NCBI RefSeq assembly: GCF_018294505.1
Contig: NC_057804.1
Span: 248,481,099-248,545,098, forward strand
Reading direction: 5' to 3'
DNA from: Triticum aestivum
Lineage: Eukaryota > Streptophyta > Magnoliopsida > Poales > Poaceae
DNA: 64,000 nucleotides
Shown one piece after another: positions 20,791-33,220 of the stretch. The position numbers were made by a program, and so were the translations under genes. A model generated the notes under the pieces. The model did no database searches, was not told where the DNA came from, and saw nothing but the letters and a program-made list of their open reading frames with translations. Numbering within the stretch: the stretch's first letter is position 1; every line of letters starts with the position of its first letter.

Positions 20791-23585
20791 ACTCACGGGA
20801 ATTTCTTGCCCATCTGGCCCCGCCGGTCCTACTCCGGCCATATGGTTCGGGTCCATCTTGGTGTAGCGCGTCTTCACCATAGCCCAGGCTTATCTTGCAC
20901 CTTGTCGGTAGGCTGACATCTTCCACAATCGGAAGCGCCGCCGTGCTCCTTGAAGCATATCCACAAGCTCCCCCATGCCATTCGGCAGGAAGCTTGATGG
21001 CCACAAGGCCTGAGCAACGCCCTGCATCACCTGTCGAGCTTGCTCGTGCAGTTGTGAGAGGTCTTGCAGTAAATCGCCTGCAGACGCGGGCATCTCCTCC
21101 TCAGGGCGGCCCGTTAACATACCTACAAAAAAATTCTTTCAATATGCTTCCTCGCCGAACTGTACTACAGTTCGTCTAGGCACTTACAATAAATGCCGCG
21201 ACGAAGCCTTTTGTTCTCCTTCACGGAGTCCGCCAGCTGAGCACGAACATCTTTTAATTCGACATCCAGCCGGACATTGGCATCTTGAAAATTGTTCTTC
21301 TCCTGCCTAACTTGTGTAAGAACACGCTCGCCAGCTTTCAGCTGCCGTTGGAGATGCGACTCGTTATCTCCTACAAACTCAGGATTCACCCCGGGATTGT
21401 CTGCAGAATTTTCTGTTAGACTTATAATACGAGCCCCTTACTAACTGGTACATCTTCATACAATTGAGACAAATATTACCAGACAAGGCCTTCTGGGATT
21501 CCTATAACTTGGCAACCGTGGCCCTCGGTTGGATCTTGCACTCCTCCAGCTCCCGAGACAATTGCTCATTCTTATCTACAAGGACCTGTGCATAAATTGA
21601 TCCTTAAAATAGTTGTTCCAACCGTTTCAAGTCTCAGGGGCTACTGCTATACATGCTTATCAAATTTTCTTACCCGTATATCTTTGGTATACTGGTCCGT
21701 CGCTCGGGCAAGCCCGCCTTGAGTAGCTCGGATGTATGCGTATCTCGAATTGAAAGCATTAAATGCCTCTTCAGAAAAGATGTTGTTGCAAAGTATGGCC
21801 CGTCGGCATCGGTGATTCATGGCGCTCTCTACTTCAGAATTCATGGCGGAGAGCATATCCGCATCCTCTGTCGGAGGACAATGCGGCATCAGCCCCATGT
21901 CCACCTCCTCTCTTAAAGCCGGTTCTGGAATCCGGCTGGTGGAGGCGTGATTGGCAGTATCCCCGGATATAGTCCGGCTACTCCTCTTCCTGCCAGGACA
22001 CGAGAGGCGCTGTTACATTTGAAATACAATAATCACAGAGCAGGTTTTTACCATACCTCTGTAGCTGCGTTCTATCCCTAACCGCCTTCCTCTTAAGCCT
22101 GCCCGATCCGGACACCCTTTGCCGACGGGTCCCTAGGGGCTTGGCTCCGCACTCTAACCGTCGTCTCTGCAAAAACATGACACTTCAGGTGTAAGGCACG
22201 ACATCAGAAAGGAGTCCTCTTCGGAGGATAGGGTCTTTGGCTTGGCTTACATGCGACGTAGGTAACAGTCCGGGATAGTCGGCAATAATAGCCACTGAGG
22301 CGCCGTCGCAGCTCGCCTAATAAAATATCCCGTCGACGAGCTCCACAGTAATATCCGGATCCTCTTCGGGTACTGGATCGAGGGCCCTTCCGGGGTCCTC
22401 TGGCTGCGGGGAGGGGCTGGAGATTCCTTCTACGACCCTCCTCAGTTCCTGCTCGGAAATATCGAGGTAAATAATCTTGGCAAGGAATGCCACAACAAGT
22501 AAAGCAGGGGAAAGAATGACGACTTACCCAGCTTGGGGGTTGTACATAGAAAACCCATCCCGCGGTTTAATGTGAAGAAATTCTTCTTCTTCTCCTTTAT
22601 ATAAATCGGACAATATCCTCGCCAGGGCCGTGGCAGAGTCCGGATCTTTACGGCCACAGCGGCTGGCATCATCTTCACCGTTGTAGTGCCACATGGGCTT
22701 CCCCCGATATTGAAGCGGCTGCACTCCCTGCATTATGCATATTGCCATAACCTCGACTATCGTCAACCCGGATTTGGCTAGTAACTTTATCCTGCTCATC
22801 AGAAAGTGTATTTCTCTGGTATCCTCCTCTCGGGGGGCCCGATGGCGCCAACTTCGATGTGCCTTCGGCGGAGCGTTATTGAACTTAGGGAGACCTATCC
22901 AGACTAGATCCGGAAGGGTAACATCATCGACATAAAACCATTCCAAAGGCCAGTTCTCCGGTGCCTTCTTGGGAGTACCGGATAGGTATCCGGTCTCGGC
23001 GATGCGCCATACTTCGGCTCCACCCACTTGACATAGGGATTCTCCCTGGTTGCGAGGGACAAGGCAGAACAGCTTCTTCCATAACCCAAAGTGAGCCTCG
23101 CAGCCTAGAAATAGCTCACAAAGGGCAACGTATCCTGCTATATGCAGCACGGAGGCAGGGGTGAAGTTGTGCAACTGGAGGCCATAGAACTCCAGGAGCC
23201 CGCGAAGAAATGGGTGGATAGGAAACTCGACGCCCCTTAGCAGATGCGGGACGAGGCATATTCACTCCTCTCGGGAAGGATTAGGAGATCCCTCCACTTG
23301 CTCCCCGCCATTATAGGTGGCTATTCCGGCTCGGACGGAGACCATGAACGCCGGTGGGAGAAACCCTTGGGTCTGTAACTCTATCAAACGGCTGTGAGGA
23401 ACTGAACACTCTTCCCAGTCTCCCTGCTCGGAGCGGGGAAAGTGAGAAGAAGAACTACGGCGACCGGCCATTTCCGGAGCCTCTGTTGGATGCTTGCTCG
23501 AGGGAGAAGGGTGAGGTTTGGATCTGAGAATCCCCGTCTGTTCAAATAGATGGTTAACCTGCCGGACCGGGGGTGGCAAATGCAA
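20791..23585 (-). pseudogene. Seven-exon antisense gene of the Tat-type element (Transposase_28-like), nonfunctional
   Basis: I read exons at about 23585-22528, 22448-22251, 22166-22057, 21989-21674, 21595-21480, 21400-21188 and 21122-20791 (truncated), each intron with GT and AG ends. Exon 1 starts at ATG 23585 or 23471 (MAGRRSSSSHFPR) and carries a conserved region FYGLQLHNFTPASVLHIAGY, LCELFLG and YVDDV, which I assign to the family called 'putative gypsy type transposon' (Transposase_28). Exons 5-6 look like coiled coil (LQRQLKAGERVLTQVRQEK). Exon 7 has ARRRFRLWKMSAYRQGAR and MVKTRYTKMDPNHMA. Premature stops: TGA 23262-23264, TAG in exon 2, TAG in exon 5, TAA 20890-20892. The function of the family is unknown; it may be gag-like or DNA-binding. 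Confidence 0.7.
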
Positions 23586-23776
23586 AAATGCCTCGGCTCC
23601 TCACATTCGCTCGACACGTGGAGGTCATTATTGAGGCACAGAAGCCGAGGAGTACAACATTGATGGGAAGTCGGACACTATTCGTTGTAACAGGTACTTT
23701 GGAGTATTCAGAGATGGAATCCGCCTTGCAATGCCGAAGACAAAATTGCGCGCCGGACTCATCGTCATTGAAGCTT

Positions 23777-23790
23777 GGTTCAGGGGATAC
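23777..23790 (+). other. Polypurine tract before Tat-type 3' LTR
   Basis: ggttcaggggatac directly precedes the LTR start TGAGGGAGTCC, as expected for plus-strand priming. Confidence 0.6.
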
Positions 23791-24267
23791 TGAGGGAGTC
23801 CTGGATTAGGGGGTATCCGGACAGCCGGACTACATACTTTGTCCGGACTGTTGGAGCGTGAAGATACAAGACTCAAGACTCCGTCCCGTGTCCGGATGGG
23901 ACTCTCCTTTGCGTGGAAGACAAGCTTGGTGATCCGGATATTATATTTCCTTCCTTGTAACCGACTCCATGTAAACCCTAGCCCTCTCCGGTGTCTATAT
24001 AAACCGGAGAGGTTGGTCCTTAGAGGGACGATCACAATCATAATCATCATAGGCTAGCTTCTAGGGTTTAGCCTCTATGATGTCATGGTTGATCAACTCT
24101 TGTACTACTCATATCATCAATATCAATCAAGCAGGAAGTAGGGTTTCACCTCCATCAAGACGGCCCAAACCTGGGTAAAAATTGTGTCCCTTTCCTCCTG
24201 TTACCATCAGCCTAAGACGCACAGATCGGGACCCCCTACTCGAGATCCGCCGGTTTTGACACCGACA
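23791..24267 (+). repeat. 3' LTR of Tat-type element
   Basis: 477 bp, from tgagggagtcctggattagg to ttttgacaccgaca. A TATA-like box (ctatataaacc, 23995-24005) in plus orientation shows the LTR strand, opposite to the adjacent gene. Confidence 0.85.
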
Positions 24268-25323
24268 GTCGTCTCAACGGATTTGATGGTGCCCTATTTA
24301 AAGTGAATGCAACTATCTCTAATGCATAACCCCAAAAATGATAGTGGTAAATCGGTAAGAGACATCATAGATGGCACAATATCAAATAAAGTGCGGTTAC
24401 AACGTTCGGACACACCATTACTGTGGTGTTCCAGGTGGTGTGAGCTGTGAGACTGTTTCACATTGTTTTAAATGAAGGCCAAACTCGTAACTCAAATATT
24501 CTCCTCCATGATCAGATCATGGAAACTTTTATTTTCTTGTTACAACGATTCTCCACTTCACTCTGAAATTCTTTGAACTTTTCAAATGTTTCAGACTTGT
24601 GTTTCATTAAGTAGATATACCCATATCTGCTTAAATCATCTATGAAGGTCAGAAAATAACGATACCCGCCACGAGCATCAACACTCATTGGACTGCATAC
24701 ATCGGTATGTATTATTTCCCATAAGTCACTATCTCGTTCCATTGTTCCGGAGAACGGAGTTTTAGTCATCTTGCCCATAAGGCACGGTTCGCAAGTATCA
24801 AATGATTCATAATCAAGTGATTCCAAAAATCCATCTTTATAGAGTTTCTTCATGCGCTTTACACCGATATGACCAAAATGGTAGTGCCACAAATAAGTTG
24901 CACTACCATTATCAACTTTGCATCTTTTGGCATCAATATTATGAATATGTGTATTACCACGATCGAGATTCAATAAACCATCCACATTGGGTGTATGACC
25001 ATAGAAGGTTTTATTCATGTAAACAGAATAACAGTTATTCTCTGTCTTAAATGAATAAACATATTGCAATAAACATGATCTAATCATATTCATGCTCAAT
25101 GCAAGCACCAAATAACATTTATTTAGGTTCAACAATAATCCCTAAAGTATAGGGAGTGTGCGATGATGATCATATCAATCTTGGAACCATTTCCAACACA
25201 CATCGTCACTTCACCCTCAACTAGTCTCTGTTTATTCTGTAACTCTTGTTTCGAGTTACTAATCTTAGCAACCGAACAAGTATCAAATACCCAGGGGCTA
25301 CTATAAACACTAGTAAGGTACAC
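24268..25323 (-). pseudogene. Copia gag-pre-integrase and integrase, best-preserved pol fragment
   Basis: The 207-codon open frame 24512-25135 reads LNLNKCYLVLALS, then LWHYHFGHIGVKRMKKLYKDG, CEPCLMGKMTKTPF (gag-pre-integrase zinc region with the second histidine as FGHIG), then DLWEIIHTDVCSPMSVDARGGYR and YGYIYLMKHKSETFEKFKEF (integrase core with the first catalytic D in HTDVC). The frame closes before the second catalytic region; 24268-24500 continues in other frames toward the DLPLSF/LNRAPS region. Nearby 25129-25323 ends the protease-like part (FDTCSVAKIS, where an active D is still seen). Confidence 0.8.
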
Positions 25324-25950
25324 ATCAATAACCTATATATCAAATATACCCTTGTTCACTTTGCCATCCTTCTTATCCACCAAATATTCAGGGCATTTCC
25401 GCTTCCAGTGACCATTTCCTTTGGAGTAGAAGCACTCAGTTTTAGGCTTTGGTCCAGCTTTGGGCTTCTTCATGGGAGTGACAACTTGCTTGCCATTCTA
25501 CTTGAAGTTCCCTTTACTTCCCTTTACCCTTTTCTTGAAACTAGTGGTCTTGTCAATCATCAACACTTGATGCTCTTTCTTGATTTTGTACCTTCGATTT
25601 CAGCAACACGAAGAGCTCGGTAATCGTTTTCGTCATCCCTTGCATACTATAGTTCATCACAAAGTTCAAGTAACTTGGTGATGGTGACTAGAGAACTCTG
25701 TCAATCACTATCTTATCTGGAAGTTTAACTCCCACTTGATTCAAGCGATTGTAGTACCCAGATAATCTGAGCACATGCTCACTGCTTGAGCTATTCTCCT
25801 CCATCTTTTAGCTATAGAACTTGTTGGAGTCTTAATATCTCTCAACTCGGGTATTTGCTTGAAATAATAACTTCAACTCCTGGAACATCTCATATGGTCC
25901 ATGACGTTCAAAACGTCTTTGAAGTCCCGATTCTAAGCCGTTAAACATGG
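25323..25950 (-). pseudogene. Copia gag remnant of the second Angela copy
   Basis: Minus-strand text contains broken gag segments parallel to 12730-13380 in the first copy (for example the repeated cacttgatgctc phrase at 25563 and its counterpart near 12974). Frames are interrupted repeatedly and no long ORF remains. Confidence 0.6.
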
Positions 25951-27403
25951 TGCACTAAACTATCAAGTAGTCATCATATTGAGCTAGCCAAACGTTCATA
26001 ACGTATGCATCTGCTCCTGCAATAGGTCTGTCACCTAGCGGTGCATCAAGGACATAATTATTTTGTGCAGCAATGAGGATAAACCTCAGATCACGGACCC
26101 AGTCCACATCATTGCTACTATCATCTTTCAACTTAGTTTTCTCTAGGAACACATATAAAAACATATGGAAGCAACAACGCGAGCTATTGATCTACAACAT
26201 TATTTGCAAAATACTATCAGGACTAAGTTCATGATAAATTAAAGTTCAATTAATCATATTACTTAAGAACTCCCACTTAGATAGACATCCCTCTAGTCAT
26301 CTAAATGATCACGTGATCCAAATCAACTAAACCATGTCCGATCATCACGTGAGATGGAGTAGTTTTCAATGGTGAACATCACTATGTTGATCATATCTAC
26401 TAAATGATTCACGCTCGACCTTTTGGTCTTAGTGTTCCGAGGCCATATCTGCATATGCTAGGCTCGTCAAGTTTAACCCGAGTATTCTGCGTGTGCAAAA
26501 ACTGGCTTGCACCCGTTGTATTTGAATGTAGAGCTTATCACACCCGATCATACGTGGTGTCTCGGCACAACGAACTGTCGCAACGGTGCATACTCAGGGA
26601 GAACACTTATACCTTGAAATTAGTAAGGGATCATCTTATAATGCTACCAATGTTCTAAGCAAAATAAGATGCATAAAGGATAAACATCACATGCAATCAA
26701 AATATGTGACATGATATGGCCATCATTATCTTGTGCTCATGATCTCCATCACCGAAGCATCATCATGATCTCCATCATCACCCGCGCGACACCTTGATCT
26801 CCATCGTAGCATCATTGTCGTCTTGCCAACTATTATTACTACAACTATCGCTAACGCTTAGTGATAAAGTAAAACAATTACATGGCGATTGCATTGCATA
26901 CAATAAAGCGACAACCATATGGCTCCTGCCAGTTGCCGATAACTTTGTTACAAAACATGATCATCTCATACAACAATTTATATCACATCATGCCTTGACC
27001 GTATCACATCGTAGTAAGCCCTACAAAAACAAGTTAGACGTCCTCTACTTTGTTGTTGCAAGTTTTACGTGGCTGCTACAGGCTTCTAGCAAGAACCGTT
27101 CTTACCTACGCATCAAAACCACAACGATTTTTCGTCAAGTGTGTTGTTTTAACCTTCAACAAGGACCGGGCGTAGCCACACTCGATTCAACTAAAGTTGG
27201 AAAAACAGACACCCACTAGCCACCTGTGTGCGAAGCACGTCGGTAGAACCAGTCTCGCGTAAGCGTACGCATAATGTCGTTCTGAGCCGCTTCATCCAAC
27301 AATACCGCCGAATCAAAGTATGACATGCTGGTAAGCAGTATGACTATTATTGCCCACAACTCTTTGTGTTCTAGTCGTGCATATAACATCTATGCATAGA
27401 CCT
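25950..27403 (-). other. 5' leader of the second Angela copy
   Basis: Non-coding, parallel to 13400-14791. Landmarks shared by both include acaagttagacgtcctct and the tagccacct phrase before the primer site. Confidence 0.65.
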
Positions 27404-27416
27404 GGCTCTAATGCCA
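27404..27416 (-). other. Primer-binding site, initiator tRNA-Met type
   Basis: On the minus strand TGGCATTAGAGCC, two changes from TGGTATCAGAGCC, one base from the LTR end. Confidence 0.75.
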
Positions 27417-27897
27417 CTGTTGGGGAACGAGGTAATTTCAAAAAAATTCCTACGATCACGCAAGATCTATCTATGTGATGCATAGAAACAAGAGGGGAGA
27501 GTGTGTCCACGTACCCTTGTAGACCAAAAGCGGAAGTGTTTCAATAACGCGGTTGATGTAGTCGAACGTCTTCGCGATCCAACCAATCAAGTACCGAACG
27601 CACGTCACCTCTACGATCTGCACACGTTCAGCTTGGTGACGTCCCTCGAACTCTAGATCCAGTTGAAGCCGAGGGAGAGTTCTGTCAGCACGACGGCGTG
27701 GCGACGGTGATGATGAATTTACCGGCGCAGGGCTTCGCCTAAGCACTACGATGATATGACCGAGGTGTGAAACTGTGGAGGGGGCACCACACACGGCTAA
27801 GAGATTGTCTGTTGTGCCTTTGGGGTGCCCCCTGCCCTTGTATATAAAGGAGGGGAGGAGGAGGCTGGCCAACAAGGGGTCCGCTAGGGAGAGGGAG

Positions 27898-27925
27898 TCC
27901 TACTAGGACTCTAGTCCTAGTAGGA
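27898..27925 (-). promoter_or_regulatory. Perfect palindrome in LTR promoter region (second copy)
   Basis: Arms identical to those at 17334-17361, spacer ct instead of gg; adjacent to the TATA-like box. Confidence 0.8.
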
Positions 27926-28193
27926 TTCGGCCCCACCCTTTTTTCCTTCTACCGGAGGGGGGAAAGGGGAAGGAGAGGGAGTAGGAGAAGGAAAGGGGGG
28001 TGGCTCCCCCTTCCCAAGTCCAATTCGGCCTCCTGCCCAAGGGGGGCGCACCAGCCCCTTATGGGCTGGTGTGCTTCCCTCTTATGGCGCATAAGGCCCA
28101 TAACTTCTCCCGGTAGGTTCCGGTAACCTCCCGGTACTCCAGAAAAATGCCCGAACAACTCGGAACCATTCTGATGTCCAAATGCAACCTTAC

Positions 28194-28221
28194 AATATAT
28201 ATATATATATATATATATATG
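28194..28221. repeat. (AT)n microsatellite
   Basis: About 14 AT units within the LTR, at the site where the related LTR has only catatattg. Confidence 0.95.
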
Positions 28222-29170
28222 TCTCGACCATTTCGAGACTCCTCGTCACATCCGTGATTTCATCCGGCACTCTGAACAAACTTCGGTCATCAAATCACGT
28301 AACTCATAATACAAATCATCATCGAACCTTAAGCGTGCGGACCCTACGGGTTTGAGAACTATGTAGACATGACCGCGACACGTCTCAGGTCAATAACCAA
28401 TAGCGGAACCTGGATGCTCATATTGGTTCCTACATATTCTATGAAGATCTTTATCGGTCAAACCGCATAACAACATACGTTGTTCCCTTTGTCATCGGTA
28501 TGTTACTTGCCCGAGATTCGATCGTCGGTATCTCAATACCTAGTTCAATCTCGTTACCGGCAAGTCTCTTTATTCATTCCGTAATACTTCATCCCGCAAC
28601 TAACTCAATAGTCATAATGCTTGCAAGGCTTATAGTGATGAGTATTACCGAGAGGGCCGAGAGATACCTCTCCAAAACACGGAGTGACAAATCCTAATCT
28701 TGATCTAGGCCAACCCAACAAACACCTTCAGAGACACCTGTAGAGCACCTTTATAATCACCCTTTTACGTTGTGACATTGGTAGCACACAAAGTGTTCCT
28801 CTGGTATTTGGGAGTTGCATAATCCCATAGTTTGAGGAACTTGTATAAGTCATGAAGAAAGCAGTAGCAATGAAACTGACACGATCATAATGCTAAGCTA
28901 ACGGATGGGTCATGTCCATCACCTCATTCTCATAATGATGTGATCCCATTCATCAAATGACAACACATGTCTATGGTTAGGAAACATAACCATCTTTGAT
29001 TAACGAGCTAGTCAAGTAGAGGCATACTAGGGACTATATGTTTTGTCTATGTATTCACACATGTACTAAGTTTCCGGTTAATACAATTCTAGCATGAATA
29101 ATAAACATTTATCATGAAATAAGGAAATAAATAATAACTTTATTATTTCCTCTAGGGCATATTTCCTTCA

Positions 29171-30251
29171 ATATAGGCATCACGTCCAAGATTAGTAGAC
29201 CGACTCCTGCCTGCATCTACTACTATTACTCCACACATCGACCGTTATCCAGCTTGCATCTAGTGTATTAAGTTCATGATAAAATGGAGTAATTCAATAA
29301 GAACGATGACATGATGTAGACTAGATCCGTTTATCTATTGTGGAGATATAGATCTCATCTTGTTATCCTTAGTAGCAACAATACATACATGTCAGTTCCC
29401 CTTCTGTCCCTGGGATCAAGCACCGTAAGATCGAACCCACTACAAAGCACCTCTTCCCATTGCAAGATAAATAGATCAAGTTGGCCAAACAAAACCCAAA
29501 TATCAGAGAAGAAATATGAGGCTATAAGCAATCATGCATATAAGATATCAATGAAGACTCAAATAACTTTCTTGGATAAAAACATAGATCTGATCATAAA
29601 CTCAAAGTTCATCGGATCCCAACAAACACACCGCCAAAAGACTTACATCATATGGATCTCCAAGAGACCATTGTATTGATAATCAAGAGAGAGAGAGGAA
29701 GCCATCTAGCTACTAACTATGGACCCGTAGGTCTACAAAGAACTACTCACGCATCATAGGAGAGGCACCAATGGAAGTGATGAACCCCTCCATGATAGTG
29801 TCTTGATTGGATCTGGTGGTTCTGGACTCTGCGGTGGTGGATCAATATTTCATCGACTCCCCTAGGGTTTCTGGAATTTCGTGGTATTTATAGAGCGATT
29901 CAGGGGGCACCTGAGCTAGGCAGCACCCACTTGGGCGCGCTTCAGCCTCCTGGCACGCCCTGGTAGGTGCTACTCCCCTCGAGCAGCCCCAAAGGTGCTT
30001 CCTTGGCCCATTGGCTTTCTTCTGGCCCAAAAAATCCTCCAAGAGTTTCGTTGCATTTGGACTCCATTTTATATTGATTTGCTGCGATGTAAAAAACATG
30101 CAGAAAATAACAACTGGCACTGGGCACTATATCAATAGGTTAGTATCAAAAAATGATATAAAATGACTATAAAATGATTGTAAAACATCCAAGAATGATA
30201 ATATAACAGCATGGAACAATCAAAACTTATGGATACGTTGGAGACGTATCA
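29171..30251 (-). repeat. 5' part of an Athila-like LTR, split by a Copia insertion
   Basis: Read on the minus strand it starts TGATACGTCTCCAACGTATC at 30251 and ends gatgcctatat at 29171, where the Angela LTR begins. Directly upstream, plus positions 30252-30256 are acttc, i.e. GAAGT on the minus strand, matching GAAGT after the 3' part at 18345. The two parts together would make an LTR of about 1580 bp. Confidence 0.8.
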
Positions 30252-32660
30252 ACTTCAAGCATACTAATAAAGCAATCGTGTCTTCTCAAAATAACATGGC
30301 CAAAGAAAGCTATCCCTACAAAATCATATAGTATGGCTATGTTCCATCTTCATCACACAAAGTATTCAAATCATGCACAACCCTGATATCAGCCAAGCAA
30401 TTGTTTAATACTTTAGTATTATCAAACCTTTTCAACTTTCACGCAATACATGACCATGAGCGATGGATATAGCATATAGGTGGAATAGAATATGGTGGTT
30501 GTGGAGAAGACAAAAAGAAGGAGATAGTCTCACATCAACTAGGCGTATCAACGGGCTATGGAGATGCCCATCAATAGATATCAATGTGAGTGAGTAGGGA
30601 TTGCCATGCAAGAGATGCACTAGAGCTATAAGTTTATGAAAACTCAAAAAGAAATTAAGTGGGTGTGCATCCAACTTGCTTGCTCATGAAGACCTAGGGC
30701 ATTTGAGGAAGCCCATCATTGGAATATACAAGCCAAGTTCTATAATAAAAAATTCCCACTAGTATATGAAAGTGACAAAATAGGAGGCTCTCTATCATGA
30801 AGATCATGGTGCTACTTTGAAGCACAAGTGTGGAAAAAGCATAGTAACATTGCCCCTTCTCTCTTTTCTCTCATTTTTTTCTAATTGGCTTCTTTGACCT
30901 CTTTTATTTTGATTTCCTCACATGGGACAATGTTCTAATAATGATGATCATCACACTATTATTTACTTACAACTCATGAATTACAACTCGATACTTGGAA
31001 CAAAATATGACTCTATATGAATGCCTCCGATGATGTATCGGGATGTGCAATGACTCAAGAGTGACATGTATGAAAATTATGAATGGTGGCTTTCCCACAA
31101 ATACTATGGCAACTACATGATCGTGCAAAGAAATATGACAATGATGAAGCATGTCATAATAAACGGAACGGTGGAAAGTTGCGTGGCTATATCTCGGAAT
31201 GGCTATGGAAATGTCATAATAGGTAGGTATGGTGGCTGTTTTGAGAAAGGTATATGGTGGGTGTATGGTACCGGCGAAAGTTGCACGGTACTAGACAGGT
31301 TAGCAAGGGTGGAAGGGTGAGAGTACGTATAATCCATGGACTCAACATTAGTCATAAAGAACTCACATACTTATTGCGAAAAACTATTAGTCATCAAACA
31401 AAGTACTACACGCATGCTCATAGGGGGATAGATTGGTCGGAAAAGACCATCGCTTGTCCTCGACCGCCACTCATAAGGAAGACAATCAATAAATAAATCA
31501 TGCTCCAACTTCGTTACATAACGGTTCACCATACGTGCATGCTACGGGAATCATAAACCTCAACACAAGTATTTCTACAATCCACAATTACTCACTAGCA
31601 TGACTCTAATATCACCATCCTCATATCTCAAAACAATCATAAGGAATCAAACTTCTCATAGTATTCAATGCACTTTATATGAAAGTTTTTATTATATCCC
31701 TCTTTTATGCCCATCATATTAGGACTAAATTCATAACATAAGAAAATTACCATGCTGTTTAGAGAGACTCTCAAAATAATATAAGTGAATCATGAGAGTT
31801 CAACAATTTCTATAAAATAAAGTCACTGTCGTGCTCTAAAAAGATATAAGTGAAGCACATAGACTATTCTAATAAATCATGATTCATGCGCGTCCCTCTC
31901 AAAAGGTGTGTACAGCAAGGATGATTGTGGAAAACTAAAAAGTAAAGACTCATATCATACAAGACGCTCCAACCAAAACACATATCATGTGGTGAATAAA
32001 AATCTAGCCTCAAGTAAGGTTACCGATAGACAAAGACGAAAGAGGGGATGCCTTCCAGGGCATCCCCAAGCTTAGGCTGGTTGTCCTTGAATATTACCTT
32101 GGGGTGCCTTGGGAATCCCCAAGCTTAGGCTCTTGCCACTCCTTATTCCATAGTCCATCAAATTCTTACCCAAAACTTGAAAACTTCACAACACAAAACT
32201 CAACACAAATCTCATGAGATCCGTTAGTACAAGAAAGCAAATCACCACTTTATGGTACTGTTGTGAAGTCATTCTTTATTTATATTGGTGTAATATCTAC
32301 TGTATTCCTACTTCTCCATGGTTCATACCCCCTATACTACCCACAGATTCATTAAATAAGCAAACAACACAAAGAAAACAAAATCTGTCAAAAACTGAAC
32401 AGTCTGTAGTAATAAGAGAACTTCGAATACTTCTATAACTCAAAAAATTCTGAAAAATTAGGAAAACCTGTTAAATTTTTATATCAATCTTGTGTGAAGA
32501 ATTCAGATCAAAATCACGCTTCTGTGAATTATGAAAATTATTTTTCTGGACGCAAAAGTTTCTGTTTTCAGCAAGATCAAATCAAATATCATCATAAGCC
32601 ATCGCAAAGGTCTTACTTGGCACAAACACTAATTAAAACACAAAAACACGTCTACTACCA
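30252..32660 (-). mobile_element. 3' internal region of an Athila-like non-autonomous element
   Basis: Non-coding sequence parallel to 58136-61450 of element B (for example acttcaagcatactaat at 30252 and 58150, and the paired stem-loops at 32044-32123). It includes T-rich and AT-rich stretches. The right edge is uncertain: family-like text (tcttacttggcac at 32612) fades out by about 32660 into unrelated sequence. Confidence 0.65.
32044..32123 (-). other. Paired stem-loops, conserved in this element family
   Basis: First: ggggatgcc (32044-32052) pairs perfectly with ggcatcccc (32059-32067) around the loop ttccag. Second: cttggggtgcc pairs with the ggaatccccaag side (32098-32123) with a mismatch. 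The exact 14-mer aagcttggggatgc (minus) lies at 32060-32073. Confidence 0.7.
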
Positions 32661-33220
32661 TTATAGAAGGAAGAGAGATGGCAGATCTATACAATCTAAC
32701 CCATCCATCTACAAGATCTAATGGTCTCTAATCCTCCGGTGTTTAACGCTTCAAACCAGGCAGTATAAGCCACCAAACTATCAATCGCAAACCCTGACGA
32801 CCGTTTGAAAAAGAAAAAAAACTGCCAACAACGCCCGCACGCCCTCTCGCCCGGTCCACTACTCCTCCTCCCACCCGACGCCACAGCATGGGCGTGCCGC
32901 CCGTTCGCCGATCCTCCCGCGGCCTCCCTCACGGTCCGCCGCCCCGCCGCCGATCCTCCTGCATGGTTCGCCGCCCTGCAGCCTCTGCCGCCGATCCTCC
33001 CGCGCAGTTTGCCGCCCCGCCGCCCCTGGTCATCCCGCAGCCTCCGCCTCCACCTCCACCGCCGCTCCATGGATGGGAGTTAATCGGGGGAGAAGGAAAT
33101 CCCCATCCCCGCGTATGAGCCCCCTCCACCCACGATAATGGCTCGACCGCCCAGCGACGCGCTGCCCCGCGCGCCCGACCAGTTCGGCTCTCGCGGCTAG
33201 TGGACGCGCCCTTGCAGTTG
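32660..33220 (+). other. GC-rich host sequence left of the Reina-like element
   Basis: From about 32800 the DNA turns GC-rich with imperfect repeats built on gccgatcctcccgcg. Both strands show proline, arginine or glycine-rich shadow frames; none has a convincing protein pattern. It could be the 5' end of a former gene or a CpG-rich repeat. It continues at 39214 on the other side of the inserted element. Confidence 0.4.

Larger units (their letters stand above)
20791..24267 (+). mobile_element. Tat-type Ty3/gypsy element, 3' end only, with antisense gene
   Basis: The 3' LTR (23791-24267, plus) is preceded by a polypurine tract (caggggata, 23781-23789). The whole preceding 3 kb is a spliced gene on the opposite strand. 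Gag-pol and the 5' LTR are absent, cut at 20790. The element sits inside the integrase part of the second Angela element; gtcgt (24268-24272) follows the LTR, but its duplicate at the other side is lost with the truncation. An antisense ORF before the 3' LTR is known for Tat-lineage elements such as maize Grande. Confidence 0.75.
24268..29170 (-). mobile_element. Second Angela/BARE/WIS-type Copia element, 3' truncated
   Basis: Minus strand: 5' LTR (29170-27418), primer site, leader, gag, gag-pre-integrase and integrase core. It is cut at 24268 by the Tat-type element; the reverse transcriptase, RNase H and 3' LTR are not on the other side. It sits inside an Athila-like LTR at the phrase gatgcctatat (29171 onward, reversed). 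Confidence 0.85.
27418..29170 (-). repeat. 5' LTR of the second Angela-type element
   Basis: The plus strand runs from tgttggggaacgaggtaatt to gggcatatttccttca, 1753 bp. It contains the palindrome at 27898-27925, a TATA-like box near 27838-27847 (minus) and an (AT)n microsatellite at 28194-28221 that is absent at the equivalent place in 16553-17845. Confidence 0.88.

Noticed and set aside
30840..30960. T-rich stretch as a terminator or poly(A) tail of a LINE
   Set aside because: The same stretch occurs inside related LTR element internal regions (58795-58862) and no LINE protein lies nearby.
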